A stretch of 64,000 bases of DNA, taken from assembly GCA_037176905.1 (NCBI GenBank), contig JBBBWG010017890.1, positions 1 through 64,000 of the forward strand. Direction: 5' to 3'. Shown here piece by piece: positions 34,780-48,400 of this stretch. The position numbers and the translations under genes are program-made. Within the stretch, counting starts at the first letter, position 1. Each line of letters starts with the position of its first letter. The notes under the pieces are model-generated. The model made no database searches and had not been told where the DNA came from. It saw only the letters and a list, made by a program, of their open reading frames with translations. The stretch is from Azolla pinnata. Lineage: Eukaryota; Streptophyta; Polypodiopsida; Salviniales; Salviniaceae.

Positions 34780-37700
34780 TCACTCATGGCCATATGTTTG
34801 GCTTCCAGTTCTCGACTCTCGATCGTTATACTTAGGAGGCATGTGATAATGAGATGACCTCTTGAGAAGCACCTTTGATATCTTTTCGTCCACCATTCTT
34901 TGCAGAGAAACACTCGATCGCCTTGAGCTCAGACGATCTTGTGCTGGTTCAGATGATCGAGGGTTTCTCGAGACATAGATTCCGCTGCTCCGAGGGTAGT
35001 TTGGTGGTTTTTGCCGATTCTCTGGCACAAGATCCCACTGAGAATCAGGCCCGTTCACTGTTACATGAAGAGAAGGAATACCGTGCTGGATATCTGGCCT
35101 CGATCCTGATCTTCTGTGAGCTATGTTAGAGGGGTTCCTGACATCTGTTGTATATAAACTGAAACCTGGAGAAGGTAAAGCAGAATGCCCTCCTCGGATC
35201 ACTGGCGTTGAGAATCCAGGAAGCATCCCATCTAGATGTGTCGGAACTAATCCTGATCCTCCCAGAGCATGAAACGACGACTTCGGCGAAACAGGGGCAC
35301 TCATTGAAGGATATAAGCAGCTCCTTGAAACACGAAAAATGCCACAAATTCCAATTAATTAAGGCTTTTAAGTAACGAGGCACATAATTGGTATTACTCC
35401 ACACATATTCTCATTTCAGAACTATATTTGGAAAGGAAAGATTGTTAGAAAAAGTATCACAAGATCCACAAAGTTGAAACGATTCAGTTTTACATGTTGG
35501 AAAGTAAGATTGTTATGAAAAGAGCATGATTCAGCATTCAAGGTTCTACAAAACACACCAATTGGAATCAACTCAGCTCTATCCTACAATTACCAAGATA
35601 TTTCACGACCTCACACTTACCTAGCATTGGATATTTGAGGTCCTGCATGCCGAAGTGATCCTCTGGAACTGCTGTTTTCACAATCATGCTGACTATTCCT
35701 TTCCCCCTTCTCCTTCGCACTCTAAAGGAAAGCAAAAAATCAAGAGAAATCAAGTCTTAATTTACAATGGATATGTTCATGCCAATTTGCTTGCATCATC
35801 CCATTCTGCTTTGGATGTCTTCCTACAAAATAAGCTACATTATATAAAAGCCTTTTACTTTGAATATGTTCCCTTCCTCTACAGCTTTCTCTTACAAATG
35901 TGATCTTTACCTGATTAACTACATTACAGATTTTCGCTTGTAAATGTTTGTCAGCTACATTACCGTCTTTCAGACTAGATATGTTCCTGCTAAGTTACTT
36001 GTTACTTGCAGACTTTCCTTGACAGATGTCACCATCAAGTTACCTATATTACAAATTTCATTTGCTCCCCCCCCCAAGCTCATTATGTTGCAGTTTTTTA
36101 TTTTGGATATATACAACAACTTAGTTACACTAGGGCCTTCTGTTTATAATAGCTTACCAAGAAATCAGGTATAGACAAAAGGTGTTTTCCTAAGTCGGGC
36201 ACTTCGTCAGGAATTTGCACAAACGAATGTTCGAGGAGTTGAGCTGCAGATGGACGATCTGCAGGATTTCGTTGCAAACAAAACCTGATAAAGGACTGCC
36301 CTTCAGGTGAAAGGTTTTCTGGAATGGGAGGGGTTTCGGCCCTTGTGACCTTGAACATTGCGGCCACCTGAATGACAGAGAACTCATCAAATTCATGAAA
36401 AAATCATGATTCGCCACACTATCTAGGAGTATTGATGGAAATAGTTTGCTTACCCCTTCATACTCGCTCCATGGCGGTTTCCCAGTAACCATCTCCACAA
36501 TCGTACATCCTAAGCTCCAAATATCGACAGCAAACTCATATCCCATGTTTCTCTGCATAATTACCTGCAAGTTCAGTGTATACGAAGAAGTATCAGTATC
36601 CATTCTTCTGTTTATTGGAAGCTAGCCCTATTCCATCATTGAACAACAAATTTCAGCATAATAGGAATCTTTCTGGACAGACATATTGCAAGCTAACTGC
36701 TCTGTCACAAACGTATAAAGAGATGGACATCTAACACATCACTACAAATTCTGGATTGAGAATAACACCATGGTAATAGCAACAATCTACCGAACAAGGA
36801 CATAACAACACTATCCAAAATGCCTGTAGTTACAACATAAAACGGTTACGACATGCATGATGCATAAACACAAAAACACTGGAGACTTGCACTCGCCCTC
36901 TCGAGCACTTTACACACAATGAATCCAAATCACCTCTGGGGCCATCCAATAAGGGCTACCCTTAAACGATAGAGGAACACCTTGCTCTTTTATCTGTAAT
37001 AATGAAAACAGCAGGCCCAGAATCAATCAACTTATATCAAGAATCGTATTACAACAGCATTAGTAAAAAAAAAGGCAAATCCTAACAGAAGTTGAAAAAG
37101 TTAAGACTTATGGTATCAAATATTTGCCACTGGAGATAATGATGTCCAATCTTCTTTTTGTGTACTCCAGCTCCAAAGACTATGACCGAGTTAATACTAA
37201 TACTGATACATTGATATAAGTAAACCAATGCAGTATGTATGCATAGCCAATTCTAGAGGATCTACGGATATCAAGCAATCCTCAGAGAATTTTGCCATTC
37301 TTTCCATGTCAAATGCCTTTCCATAATAGCAACTTGTGGACTCTTGTAGTAACTAGCCTTAGAGATCATTCTCCATTAATCTACACACTAGAAGGCTATT
37401 ATAGAGGACAGGAAGTACTTCAAAAAACCTAAGGAGAACATTGCAGTGTGCACAGCTTGTATACATTTTAACAGAGTGGCCATTCGATGATAGTACGACA
37501 CACCATTATAACCAATACATGATAGCACATAAAGACAGCAGATAATGAACTCACATGTTTCGCCATACCAAAGTCGGCTAATTTAACAGTACCGTCTTGA
37601 TCAACAAGAATGTTTGCCCCCTTTATATCTCTGAGACAGAACACATCATGTTAGAACTTATACCAACCTTAAAATCTACTCAGTGTGAGCTCTAAGAGCA

Positions 37701-40451
37701 TACGTTCATTTGATATTAGTATGACCATAGTATCTTGCATCTGATATATTCTGTTCATTAAACGAATGTAACACCTATAAATTGCCTACATCCATATAAA
37801 ACCTGGTAAGAGAGACCACGCTGAAAATAAAAGGAAAGTCGAGAGGTTCATGTTTACACAGCCAGACAAAGAAATATTTATGTAAGTTATGCTGCATTTC
37901 AGACTTCATGCAATAATTTTCATGCTTGAACGCCGAAGAGAAAGTGGTATATCCTCCAAGTAGAAGTGATTTTTACCTATGAACCATATTTACACTGTGT
38001 AGAAAATGCAAACCCTGTAAAATTTGCCGCGTATAGCGACGGATTACAGGTTCTTCAAATTTTCTAAACTCTTGATAAAGCTTGTATATTGATCCTCCGG
38101 AGACAAGTTCTAGATAAATATACAGACTCCCACCCACCTAAACAATCAGAAATAACATTTACATCAAAAGAAAAAATCGTGCACAAAAGCCAAGATTGAT
38201 TGAGAGAAATGCTGAAGTTCACGCACCATCTCACTTCCCTTGTAGTGAACTATGTTTGGGTGCCGCAAGGTGCTCAACACCACAATTTCCTGCAACATTC
38301 AAAATCAGAATGAAGTAAGCATTTCTCTTTTTATCAGCAACACGTTATGTAGATAGATGTAGAGAATGCAAAGATACGCTAAACACTAGATACAGACAGG
38401 ATGGAGAGATTTTTGGAAACCTGAGCAAGCTGTTTAGCTGATTCCTTTGACTTCGGATCATCTCGAACAAACTCAACTTCTTTGATAGCACAAAACTCTC
38501 CCGTTTCACTGCCATAACAATGTATCAATACATAACCAGAGCTGATCTTAGAAAGATACACATATTTAGCCTCATACTTCCGTATCTTACCTGTGGATTC
38601 CTTTGTAGACTTTACCAAAAGAACCACTTCCTAGAAGCCTCCCTTTCTGCCATTTCCCAATAGAGGCTCCTCGCTCCATCTTGCTTTTTGGACTCCGAGG
38701 AGGTATTCCTGATGATCGAGGAGACAGAGGTGTGGATGGGGAAGCTGTTGTTGTCCCTGAAGTTGGAGGACGCGGCAGGGGATGGACATCTGCCCATGAT
38801 GAAGAATCATAACCTGTACAGTTTGACAAAGGATGTCGAGGTGATACAGATCTACTTTGTGTTCTTGGGCTCAAGTCTGAACTCGGCCTCCTATGCTGCA
38901 ATAGGAAATCGCTCGATATCGAGTTATGGCCAGAGTTTTGACCAGATGTGGTACTTGATGTCTGTTGAAGATGGTTTGATGTAGGGTTCCACAACCACCC
39001 TGGCTCTGGAGGCCCTAAGGCTCGTGGACTTAGTACCGGACTCGAGAACGTGCTGTTCGAAGCACTGTTCTGAACTCCATTGACATGAATATGGATGTGA
39101 AGGTCACCTCCTTCTCCTTGACCGTTCCTAAATTCCAGCTTTTGCGAAGAAACAGCCCCAAGTGGACTTCCAGGCTGTGTCACATCAATTCTTGTGGGAG
39201 AGTGGATTGCCAGATGTCCAGGCATCCTCTGTGAACTTCTACATACATACAAACAAAAAAAACATTTTCATTAACACATCTCGTAGATTATCTGATTTTG
39301 ATGAGAAACGCTCTTATTCAGCCTGCATATGTCATCCATACTTTGTGGTTCAGTTTTATGAGGTTCACATCGTGATAGCACCTGTCCTGAATGATATTTA
39401 CAATGAACAAAAACCGGGACAATGACATGCATATGTACAGGTGTAATGTAAGAAGCACAACCTTGGAACTTGGTATATACATGACAAAGTCTTTTCCTAG
39501 AAACACTAAGTTGACAGTGATTCTGAAGTAGAGAGAAACAAATAGATGGAGTCATTGTGTCATGGGTATATATGCCTAATCATATATACATGTATGAAGT
39601 ACAGGAAAGGCAGAGACCGTGTACAAAAGGTGTGTAAACCTAGCAATGTTTCCTGATGTTGAGGCACTAAAAGGAATCCAAGCGATAAAATTACTGTGTT
39701 TGAACCCATAGACACTAAACAACAGAATCATGAACATTAATGCAGTCATTAATTTAATTTGATAGATGGGACCCCAACAAAGGAAAAGCATGCAACATGA
39801 ACATGATCAGCTGAATACAAAAAGAGAGACTCGCTTCCCTTACTCGAGTACAACCGAGGAATGATTGGATCGTATGGCTTCATCGTCGCAGCAATTTCTA
39901 AAAGGAGGGAGAACCTCATGGCCGATGCCGCTCTCCGATGAGCAATCGCTTGAAGCCGAGTCGGTCAAGCATCCCGAAGTTTCATCAGGGTCCATGTTGC
40001 TAGACTTAATCCCCGTTCCTACATTGAGGCGTTGCAGAGGTACAAATGACTGGGTGCCCGATCTTGGCTTTGTTCCCCCGCAGATCGGACCTGGAAGAGG
40101 CAATGGCATTACAGTCTCAAGATTGCTAGGGCATCTTGAAACGGACCTAGACGGACTAGATGATATCCAAGGAATTCCTGACGCTATATCTGATGAGGAG
40201 TGGTTGCTGCAATGGTGTATAGTCCTCACAGCTGCCTTTACACTCCCTCTATCTTCTTCTTCCTCCTCCTCTGTCCTCTGAAATCTTCCCCGCGGTGTTG
40301 TGCACCTTGATCTTCCAGGAAACTTACAAAACGCTCTTTCAGGTTCAGCTTTAGGATTCGGCGATGGCATCGCATCCTTCTTCGAGTTCCCATCGCCTCC
40401 TTTCTTCTTCGAATCTTTGTTCCGCCGGAAGAATGAGTAAAATGAAGGCAT
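34780..40451 (-). CDS. YDA: YODA-like MAP kinase kinase kinase, 888 aa
   Basis: MEKK-type MAPKKKs of the YODA group act at the top of MKK4/5-MPK3/6 cascades that control zygote polarity and stomatal or epidermal patterning in plants. Eleven exons keep frame (gene order): 40451-39844, 39238-38591, 38508-38421, 38289-38227, 38137-37977, 37630-37555, 36993-36934, 36564-36454, 36367-36158, 35721-35621, 35320-34780. A long Ser/Pro-rich N-terminus (about 410 residues, many SP sites) precedes the kinase domain. Kinase motifs: [20 protein letters not shown] (catalytic Lys), [13 protein letters not shown] (HRD), LADFGMAKH (DFG), [27 protein letters not shown]. The C-terminal ~250 residues are Ser-rich and keep the [10 protein letters not shown] and [12 protein letters not shown] stretches. 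Its length is close to the Arabidopsis protein (883 aa). All catalytic residues are present. The group call is strong; strict orthology needs a tree. Confidence 0.92.
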
Positions 40452-42415
40452 CTTTTGCTTCTATGTGAATGGCTCAGCCTTCCTAGTGAAAAGGGCACCC
40501 AGCATGTAATGCTGCTGCCATGGGAGCCGAGAACAATCCAGCTCTTCGATCAGACGATTTACTTGAAAGAATCGTGAGAGGAATCGACAACCCAGCTGGA
40601 TGCAAAAAGGTTCATCGAATCCAAACAATCTCTTGCAAATTCATACCCTCCAATAACGCAAAATGCAAAAGGTTTGCTAGCTTTAGAAGAACCTGTTGTT
40701 GAGGAAACAGAAGACAAAAAGAACAAATCTCAACTCGCACAGAATTCCGGATTAACAGCTTCCCTGGTTATCTCCAAAGATTCCTGGTGGAGGGTTTCGA
40801 GGGGCCAACTGAACACTCCATAACGATTCCCTGAATCTTGAATAAACCCTCAACAAGTGTACACCTTATAACCTACCAAACAAAGATATCTTTGTCAATC
40901 TCTGATGCTTCCCAGGGTCCAGAATGAACTCTCGCACCAAGAAAGAGCCCGACGACTTTCTCCAAGCGTCCCCTGATTATGTTCAAAGATTCCCGAGATC
41001 CAGAATATAAACGCTAGCCAGATGAATGCCTGTGAAGCCTCCCAGAATCAAGAATAAACTCTTGGAAGAGAATGCCTAATAACCTCTCCGAAGATTCCCT
41101 GTATCCAGAGTAAAGCGTCGCCAGACGAATGCCGGATAAGCTCTCTGAAGATTCCCTGGTCAACGTCCAAAGCTTGTGTGGTTAATCTTCCATGATTCTG
41201 CAATGAGTCACAAGGCAGGATTGGCTGGAATTCCCCCGAGAATCGAGAATAAGCTCTAGCCGAGTAAATGCACACGGGAACATGCAGAAGGAATCGCTGA
41301 ATGCACAACCGACGCAATGCTCGATAACTGCAATGGCTCTATGATTCCAACCAAAATCTTTCCATCAATTGTGCTGGAGAACTGCGAGTATCAACAGAAC
41401 CTGCAGAATGTACCATATTGGTGGTGGAAATCACTGCAAAGATTCTCTGATATCCGTGGCTGTAACGCATCTAAAGCCTCATCTCTCTCCTAGAATCGCA
41501 TGAGAGAAGACAACCACGCTGAATGCAGGAAGAGCCCCACAGAAAGGAATAGAGCAAGCAAGGGCGGAAAGAAAGAAAGAAAAACTTTCCTTTCCAAACA
41601 GAGGTGCAGATTCACTGCTGTCTATGTCCCCTTGAAAGACATCTCTTTCGTTTTCCCCTGAAGCTGTCTGTCCATGGCATGGCCTCTTCCTTATCATTCT
41701 TTCTCCATCTGCTAGGAGCTCGATAAGCCGTCGCAAACATGGAGTTCTGATGGACGAGGCTGCTCTGAGAGAGGATCTTTACCAAGCTCCGCAATGCTGT
41801 GAAGGAAAACCCTAAAATGTTCGGATCCTTGGGAGCCCAACCCGCAGAGCAGCAATGTGCGTCGCCTGGTGATGCGAAAGGGGTTCGGGGAGGCGGAGGA
41901 ACGAACCCTAACAGAAGGGGGGCGAAGCAGCAAAAGCAGGAAGGAAAAGAAGCCCAAGGGGAGAAAACAACAACAGACAAGAGGTCTGTCGAGGATCCTC
42001 TGGAAAGCGAAAGCGGAAAGCAAAGAGAAGAAGGGGGAGCAGCAGCGATGGAGAGAGGGAGAGGGAGGGAGCTTTTGTGCGAGCAGAGGCGGAAGCAGGA
42101 GGTGAGGAAGCAGCAGGATTGCTTGAAGCCTGGGGAAAGAAAGAAAGAAAGAAAGAAAGAGACAGAGAGCGACGCAGAACTCGAGGTTTCTGAGCGAGGA
42201 GGGAGAGGAAGCTTCTTCTTCTTCTTCTTCTGTCTGACTGTGTGTCTGTGCGTGTCTGTCTGAAGCAGAGGGGCGGGCTATGGCGAGCTTGATGGAGAAG
42301 GGCCGTCGATGCAGAGAACAGAGAGAACAGAGAACAGAGACAGAGAAGAGAGAGAGACTGAAGAAGAGATAGAAAGAGAGAAGAGAGAGGAGGAGGAAGA
42401 AGAAGAAGCTCCCAT
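40452..42415 (-). other. Upstream region / probable leader of the MAPKKK gene
   Basis: About 2 kb upstream of the MAPKKK start codon. From about 41800 to 42410 the minus strand is CT-rich (TCTC and TTC runs, for example AAGAAAGAAAG on + at 42135-42160 and GAGA runs at 42300-42400), as plant 5' untranslated exons often are, so a leader intron is likely, but I cannot fix its ends. Around 40830-41260 the phrase AAGATTCCCTG and related TCC...GAATAAACTC pieces recur several times as diverged repeats. No separate gene is supported. Confidence 0.4.
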
Positions 42416-44060
42416 TTTAGGGTTTGGGGTTTAGGGTTTGGGGTTTAGGGTTTAGGATTTAGGTTTAGGGTTTAGGGTTTAGGGTTAGGGTTTAGGGTTA
42501 GGGTTTAGGGGTTAGGGTTTAGGGTTTAGGGTTTGGGTTTAGGGTTTAGGGTTTAGGGTTTAGGGTTTAGGGTTTAGGGTTTGGGGGTTAGGGTTTGGTT
42601 CTCACAACGATGAGCGGAGCTCCATTTTAGGATTTGGGGGTTTAGGGTTTAGGGTTTAGGGTAGGGTTTAGGTTTTGGGGGTTAGGGTTTAGGGTTTGGG
42701 GGTTAGGGTTTGGTTCTCACAACGATGGGCTGAGCTCCATTTTAGGATTTGGGGGTTTAGGGTTTGGGGACTTAGGGTTTGGGGACTTAGGGTTTGGGGA
42801 CTTAGGGTTTGGGGTTTAGGGTTTGGTTCTCGCAGAATGAGTCGAGCTCCATTTTAGGGTTTGGGGGTGTAGTTTGGGGTTTAGGGTTTGGTTCTCACAC
42901 AATGAGCTGAGCTCCATTCTAGGGTTTGGGGGCTTAGGGTTTGGTTCTCACACAATGAGCTGAGCTCCATTTTAGGGTTTGGGGGTTTAGGTTGGGGTTT
43001 AGGGTTTGGTTTTCACACAATGAGCTGAGCTCCATTCTAGGGTTTGGGGTTTGGGGTTTGGGGTTTAGGGTTTGGTTCTCGCACAATGAGTTGAGCTCCA
43101 TTTTAGGGTTTGGGGGTGTAGTTTGGGGTTTAGGGTTTGGTTCTCACACAATGGGCTGAGCTCCATTTTAGGATTTGGGGGTTTAGGGTTTGGGGACTTA
43201 GGGTTTGGGGTTTAGGGTTTGGTTCTCACACAATGAGTTGAGCTCGATTTTAGGGTTTCGGGGTGTAGTTTGGGGTTTAGGGTTTGGTTCTCACACAATG
43301 AGCTGAGCTCCATTCTAGGGTTTGGGGGCTTAGGGTTTGGTTCTCACACAATGAGCTGAGCTCCATTTTAGGGTTTGGGGGTTAGGTTTGGGGTTTAGGG
43401 TTTGCTTCTCACACAATGAGCTAAGCTCCATTCTAGGGTTTGGGGGCTTAGTGTTTGGGGTTTGGGGTTTAGGGTTTGGTTCTCACACAATGAGCTGAGC
43501 TCCATTTTAGGGTTTGGGGGTTAGGTTTGGGGTTTAGGGTTTGGTTCTCACAGAATGAGCTGAGCTCCATTTTAGGGTTTGGGGGCTTAGGGTTTGGGGT
43601 TTGGGGTTTGGTTCTCACACAATGAGCTGAGCTCCATTTTAGGGTTTGGGGTCTGGGGTTTAGGATTTGGTTCTCATACAATGAGCTGAGCTCCATTTTA
43701 GGGTTTGTGGGTTATGGGTTTTTTTTCCACAGAATGACCCCAACTCTTGGGAATTGGTCGAGCTCCATTTCAGGGTTTAGGAATTAGGGTTTAGGGTTTG
43801 TTTCCGACACAATGAGCTGAGCTCCATTTTAGGGTTTCGGGGTTTAGGGTTTTTCCTACACAATGTTTGTGAATTGCTCAAGCTCCATTTCAAGGTTTAG
43901 GGTTTATAGTTGAGGGTTTTTTTCCACAATGAGATGAGCTCCAATTTAGAGTTTGGGAGTTTAGGGTTTTTTTTTTCCACAATGAGATGAGCTCCAGTTT
44001 AGGGTTTGGGGGTTCAGGGGGTTTTTTTCCACACAATGAGCCGAACTGGCAATTTGCGAT
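42416..44060 (+). repeat. Composite satellite: telomere-like repeat plus a unique ~30-bp box
   Basis: The left 180 bases are nearly pure TTTAGGG/GGTTTAGGG. From about 42590 each unit carries GGTTCTCACACAATGAGCTG + AGCTCCATTTTAGG followed by a variable number of GTTTGGGG/TTTAGGG units. The box GAGCTCCAT or close variants occurs about 20 times (for example near 42617, 42729, 42846, 42911, 42967, 43027, 43094, 43158, 43306, 43498, 43564, 43630, 43687, 43821). Unit length is mostly 55 to 130 bases. The last copies (43740-44040) are more diverged. Pro/Lys/Asn-rich readings on the minus strand are artefacts. Confidence 0.95.
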
Positions 44061-44378
44061 AATAATTTTTTTTTTAAGCTTCTTCACTAACTGATCAATG
44101 TTTGATTCATCAGTATTTCTGGAGAGAGCCTACTCTCCAGATGTGGGCATTCTCAAGTTCATCACAATCACCTCATGGTATAATCAATCATGCATATGAT
44201 TAATCAATAATGCATAAAATTAAGAGTGAGATTAGGTTGCTCAACCACAGATGAGAGGGGGCTAATTGCATCTAATGATCGATACACCCAAACAGACAAC
44301 GTCTCGATCGATACCTGTTCGATAATCGATTAGCATAGATTATGATTTGATCAGATCCAACAACCGCAAGCACGTCGT

Positions 44379-44680
44379 TTCAAATTATCTACCAATCTTG
44401 TCCTCAAATTGCTCAAATTGCACAACCTTCTACAACAACCTCAGCATCGAATATTCAAGCCATTGTTTCTTGCTCCAAAGGCATGTTTTTCAATGGACAG
44501 AGAGCTGGATGAAGAAAGATCACATCATTTCAAATATCTACCAATCTTGTCCCCAAATTACTCAAATTGCACAGCATTCTACAGCAATCTCAGCATCAAA
44601 TCTTCATGCTAGTGTTTCTGCTCCAAAGGCATGTTTTTCAATGGACAGAGAGCTGAATGCAGAAAGATCAAGCTTCTTTC
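44379..44680. repeat. Direct duplication, ~149 bp
   Basis: ATCTACCAATCTTGTCC at about 44386 recurs at about 44535. Both copies continue through CAAATTGCACA, TCTACARCAAYCTCAGCATC, GCTCCAAAGGCATGTTTTTC and AATGGACAGAGAGCTG. Identity looks high (about 85 to 90 percent by eye). It lies between the composite satellite and a short open frame. Confidence 0.85.
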
Positions 44681-44914
44681 GATTCTATGCAACAAAGCAA
44701 TACACCATTTGAATACATTGGCGGAGTAGTGGCTACTTTCCCCACCATTTTTATGCCAACAGCTCCGTATATGAAAGAAAAGGGCAATAAACCTCAAGGC
44801 GATTTTCCGATGAATAAAACGCCGCTTTCACTTGCAGCGGTGGAGTCGCGAAGGAGAGCGGTACCTGAACAATGGAAAAGTATCGGGTATTTTAGCACGA
44901 CTTATTCCCATTAA
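44657..44914 (+). CDS. Unrecognised short open frame, 85 codons
   Basis: Begins in the second copy of the 149-base duplication and runs to a TAA at 44912-44914. The later part (for example FEYIGGVVATFPTIF and AVESRRRAVPEQWKSIGY) has a mixed composition that looks more protein-like than the surrounding low-complexity sequence, but I know no family for it. There is no clear upstream exon in frame and no obvious polyadenylation signal. It may be chance, or a fragment of a decayed gene. Confidence 0.2.
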   Translation: MQKDQASFDSMQQSNTPFEYIGGVVATFPTIFMPTAPYMKEKGNKPQGDFPMNKTPLSLAAVESRRRAVPEQWKSIGYFSTTYSH

Positions 44915-45456
44915 GCTATTCACGTCATGTGAACACATCACGAGCATTCAGTTCCAAGAGTTTTGTTCTGGAAACAGCATAATATTGGAGTGCAATGCTT
45001 GAAGAGCGAGATTCGATTGATCCAAATGTCAAATTATTGGAGTGCAATACTTGAAATTAAAGCTCATATTTGTGGATTTTCTGTCCAAATTTGCTCATAA
45101 ATGTCTAAATTGGCGCTTCAAAACCTCAGAAACCCCTTCAGATTTGTAGCTTTCATTAGGTGAGAAGAAGAAGGCCTAGACAGTATGCAAATGACAATTC
45201 ACTCTCTGCTATGGTGATATCAACATGCTGAAGCAAATTAATGAAGGGCTTCTTCACTCAGGTTCGATGTGACTTTCCTAAAGTTAGAGCTGAAGATGCA
45301 CTCCGATCGACAACAATACATGCTTATGCACATATGAAAACCTTTCTGTGATTTTTGGAGCACATATTGACATGGTGTTTGTAGATTAAAATTCAACAAC
45401 GGTTTCAAAAAACTATCGGTTTAGAACTTAAATTTTTAGATTACAACTACAAGATT
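44915..45456. other. Downstream side of the PIH1 gene
   Basis: On the minus strand, a reading CIFSSNFRKVTSNLSEEALH at about 45240-45310 could be an additional last exon that completes the CS fold of the PIH1 protein, but the splice phase is not clean. Otherwise nothing is seen here. Confidence 0.3.
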
Positions 45457-48400
45457 TTAGCAGCTACATACCAGCATAGGATCCTGTGATCTGATATGCA
45501 GACAGAGTTCGAGATTTGAAGCGTACATGTTTAACTCTTCAGCATTCACCTTTAACCCACAAAAACGATCAAGCAAAAACATAAGTTAAAAGTAAATAAC
45601 AAGCTCTGTGGTCCAAAATCTCAGCAAGCAAAAAGAATATTCTCAGAACTAAGGAACTAGATTTCTTACAGGTGATGGAAAATCTAAAATGAGGATTGCA
45701 AGCTCAACCGGGCGACCAATATATGTAACTTGAATCATGGGCATTATGTCCCTGTCTGAATCTTTAGGACTACTTTCAGCAACTTGATAATGCATCAAAG
45801 GAGAATCAGCCGTGTCTATCAGACTTTCATTGCTATCTTTGCAGCTATTTCTTCTGGTTCCATCCTCAGGCACGGCATGGCATTCAGCGCTTTGCAGCAA
45901 ACTTACCGCATTCACAGATTCTGCAGATCGTGAACCCTGCGACTCGAAAGTCTGTGATGTAGGATTGCTGAGTAAAAGAGGAAATGTGGGATCTGACTCT
46001 GCAGCTATCAGAAAATTTGGTAGAGGCAGCATATATCAGATTCTCTCCCAGTAAGCATTGAAGTAGTTTCAACTTAAAGCTTTATTGAATTCAAGATTAC
46101 ATTTTTACAGCCAGGCAGTAAAAGCTCCATCCCTTCCAGCATCAATGTTGTAAGATTTCTACGAGTTTGACAAACTAAAAAGGATACAAAAGTAGGGGGA
46201 AGGTTTTTATATTTTCCAGTAAATGCAAAACATGAAAACTCATCCAAGAGCACCTTGTAGTCCCACAAAGTCCTTCCAAAATTCAGCATAAACTACAATA
46301 TGTATCAGGGCCTTGTATGTACAAGCCTGAATCCTCCCAAGTACAACACGTCCCTATGGCCCATGCATCCATTGCCAGACAATCATGTTCTACAGGACAC
46401 AGAACTATCAAGATAATACTGAATAGGGTGCAGATATGCCACATATAGAGCCAAAAGCTCATGAGAACATAGTGAGTGCATAGAGGCAAAAGCAATCTTG
46501 CATGAAACATTTTAAAATTTCATTACATTTTCCGCTGACTGAAGTTCTACTTCATTTGTTCATATTGCAAACAGCAGCACAAGGACGTTCAATGAAATAT
46601 GAGACATTTGCTTACTGCAGCTGATGCGTTCATCAATAGTTCTGAGAGAGTTTTAGTTACCACAGCCATGCCCTTCATGGTACAAAGTTGAATCTGATCC
46701 CAGGAAACCACTAATCACTGCTGTTTCTCTACTTGGTCAACCGATTATAAAGACATCACCAAGATCCAAAGATATAATTTGGACAATCACTGAATGTTCC
46801 AATCCCACAAAATCCAAGATACAGGATGTAAAAGAGTAATAAAACAGCCACGTTCTATAAGTTATCCTGCAAGTAAGCACAATTCTTTTGTTCATCCTAC
46901 TCAAAATAATGAAGATAACACTCCCAACTCCTTTTCTGGTAAATATTCATTTTCTAGAACCTGTACTCCATAAGAACATGAAAGAAAAGCTTCACACAGG
47001 AGCACAATACTTACGAGGAACTTCACTGACTAGTTTTACTTTATCTGCTCGTATGAAGTGCTTCCTTACTATATCTCCCTTGTATTTTCCTTTGGGAATC
47101 TTGAAGTCTGTGAAATAAGAGATTCATGAAATATATATATATATAAGACCCACAATGATACATAACTATTTTAACAGATATAGAATACATAAGGAAAAGT
47201 TTTGTTCATTAAAGAAGTAGATTCGACCAAAAATAAATATGAAAATCACGTACTACATTGCTTAACATTGATGAGATATGTAAGAGAACTAATTCGTACC
47301 TATATGTATAAAGATAGAAACAGAAGTATGCAATCATTTCAAGTATCAGTTTAATATAGTGAACTTTTAACCATTCAGTGTTCCAGAAGACGGGTTTCTT
47401 TCCAGTACCAGGTTTTAGCTCAATATTATGTTTTTGACTTATCCACATCATTGCCAAATTGACGAGGAATGCTTTTAATTGCTTGTTCACCGCCGATTGC
47501 CTCATTACCACTAGATTGAAGACAACATCAAACACCATGCAGATTTTTCCATCTGTACAAATACTCACTTCTTAGATAGATATATAGGAAGCAACCCAAA
47601 ACTCGGCATTAGTGAAAAAAAAAAAGCTTGATCTTTTTTTAGGGCATATGTCAGTAATGTGGCACATCTATAAAAGGTTCTCTTTGATTCGAGATGACCC
47701 CTACTACTGCCATTCCAAGGTCCTCTTGGAATGTCATCAAAGCTAAACAAACATAATAAGGGGTGATTAAATGGTTTTGGCATAGCCCCAATCTTCTTCC
47801 CAATTAGCAAACATATTTCTCTTCTGATGTAGCGGTAACCTGACTATTTTATACAACAGAGAATTAATTACATCAGGGAAAAATGGTGAAACCTTCAATT
47901 TATATAGCTGCCAAGCTCTTGTCCACAAAACAAGGATCTATGGGCAGATTCGAGATTTGTGTCTCCACAGAAAGAAAATCGAAAACCTCAATGCATCACA
48001 AGGTTGCCGTTTCAACTAGGGAACTTAACCTCTTTCTAAACATGACAATGCATGTAGTTGAGAAAATACACTGCAAAATGGTCAGCCACAATACACACTG
48101 ACAAGAGGCAAGTAAAGAAGAGAGAATATGTATTCCTTCATCAGCAGGAAAGTGAAGATTGACTTTAAAAGACAAGCAACTGATGAAGCAAACTCGATTC
48201 ACAAACTAACAGGAGAATATGAGAATTGTACATCTATAGGTATTACTTTGCATTGAGACGACATTTGCAAAAAGCTTGGAGGATCATACTTTTATCAGTC
48301 GAGAACATGTGATCGGAGCAACTAAGTGGGAAACGCAAGTTTGAGGCACCACATTCTGGATCCATTTCTGATTGATTGAGAGATTCTTCCAACTCAGGAG

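Noticed and set aside
43469-44087. Pro/Asn-rich minus-strand frames with repeated NPKPPNPK-like peptides
   Set aside because: Translation of the composite telomere-like satellite; not a repeat protein gene.
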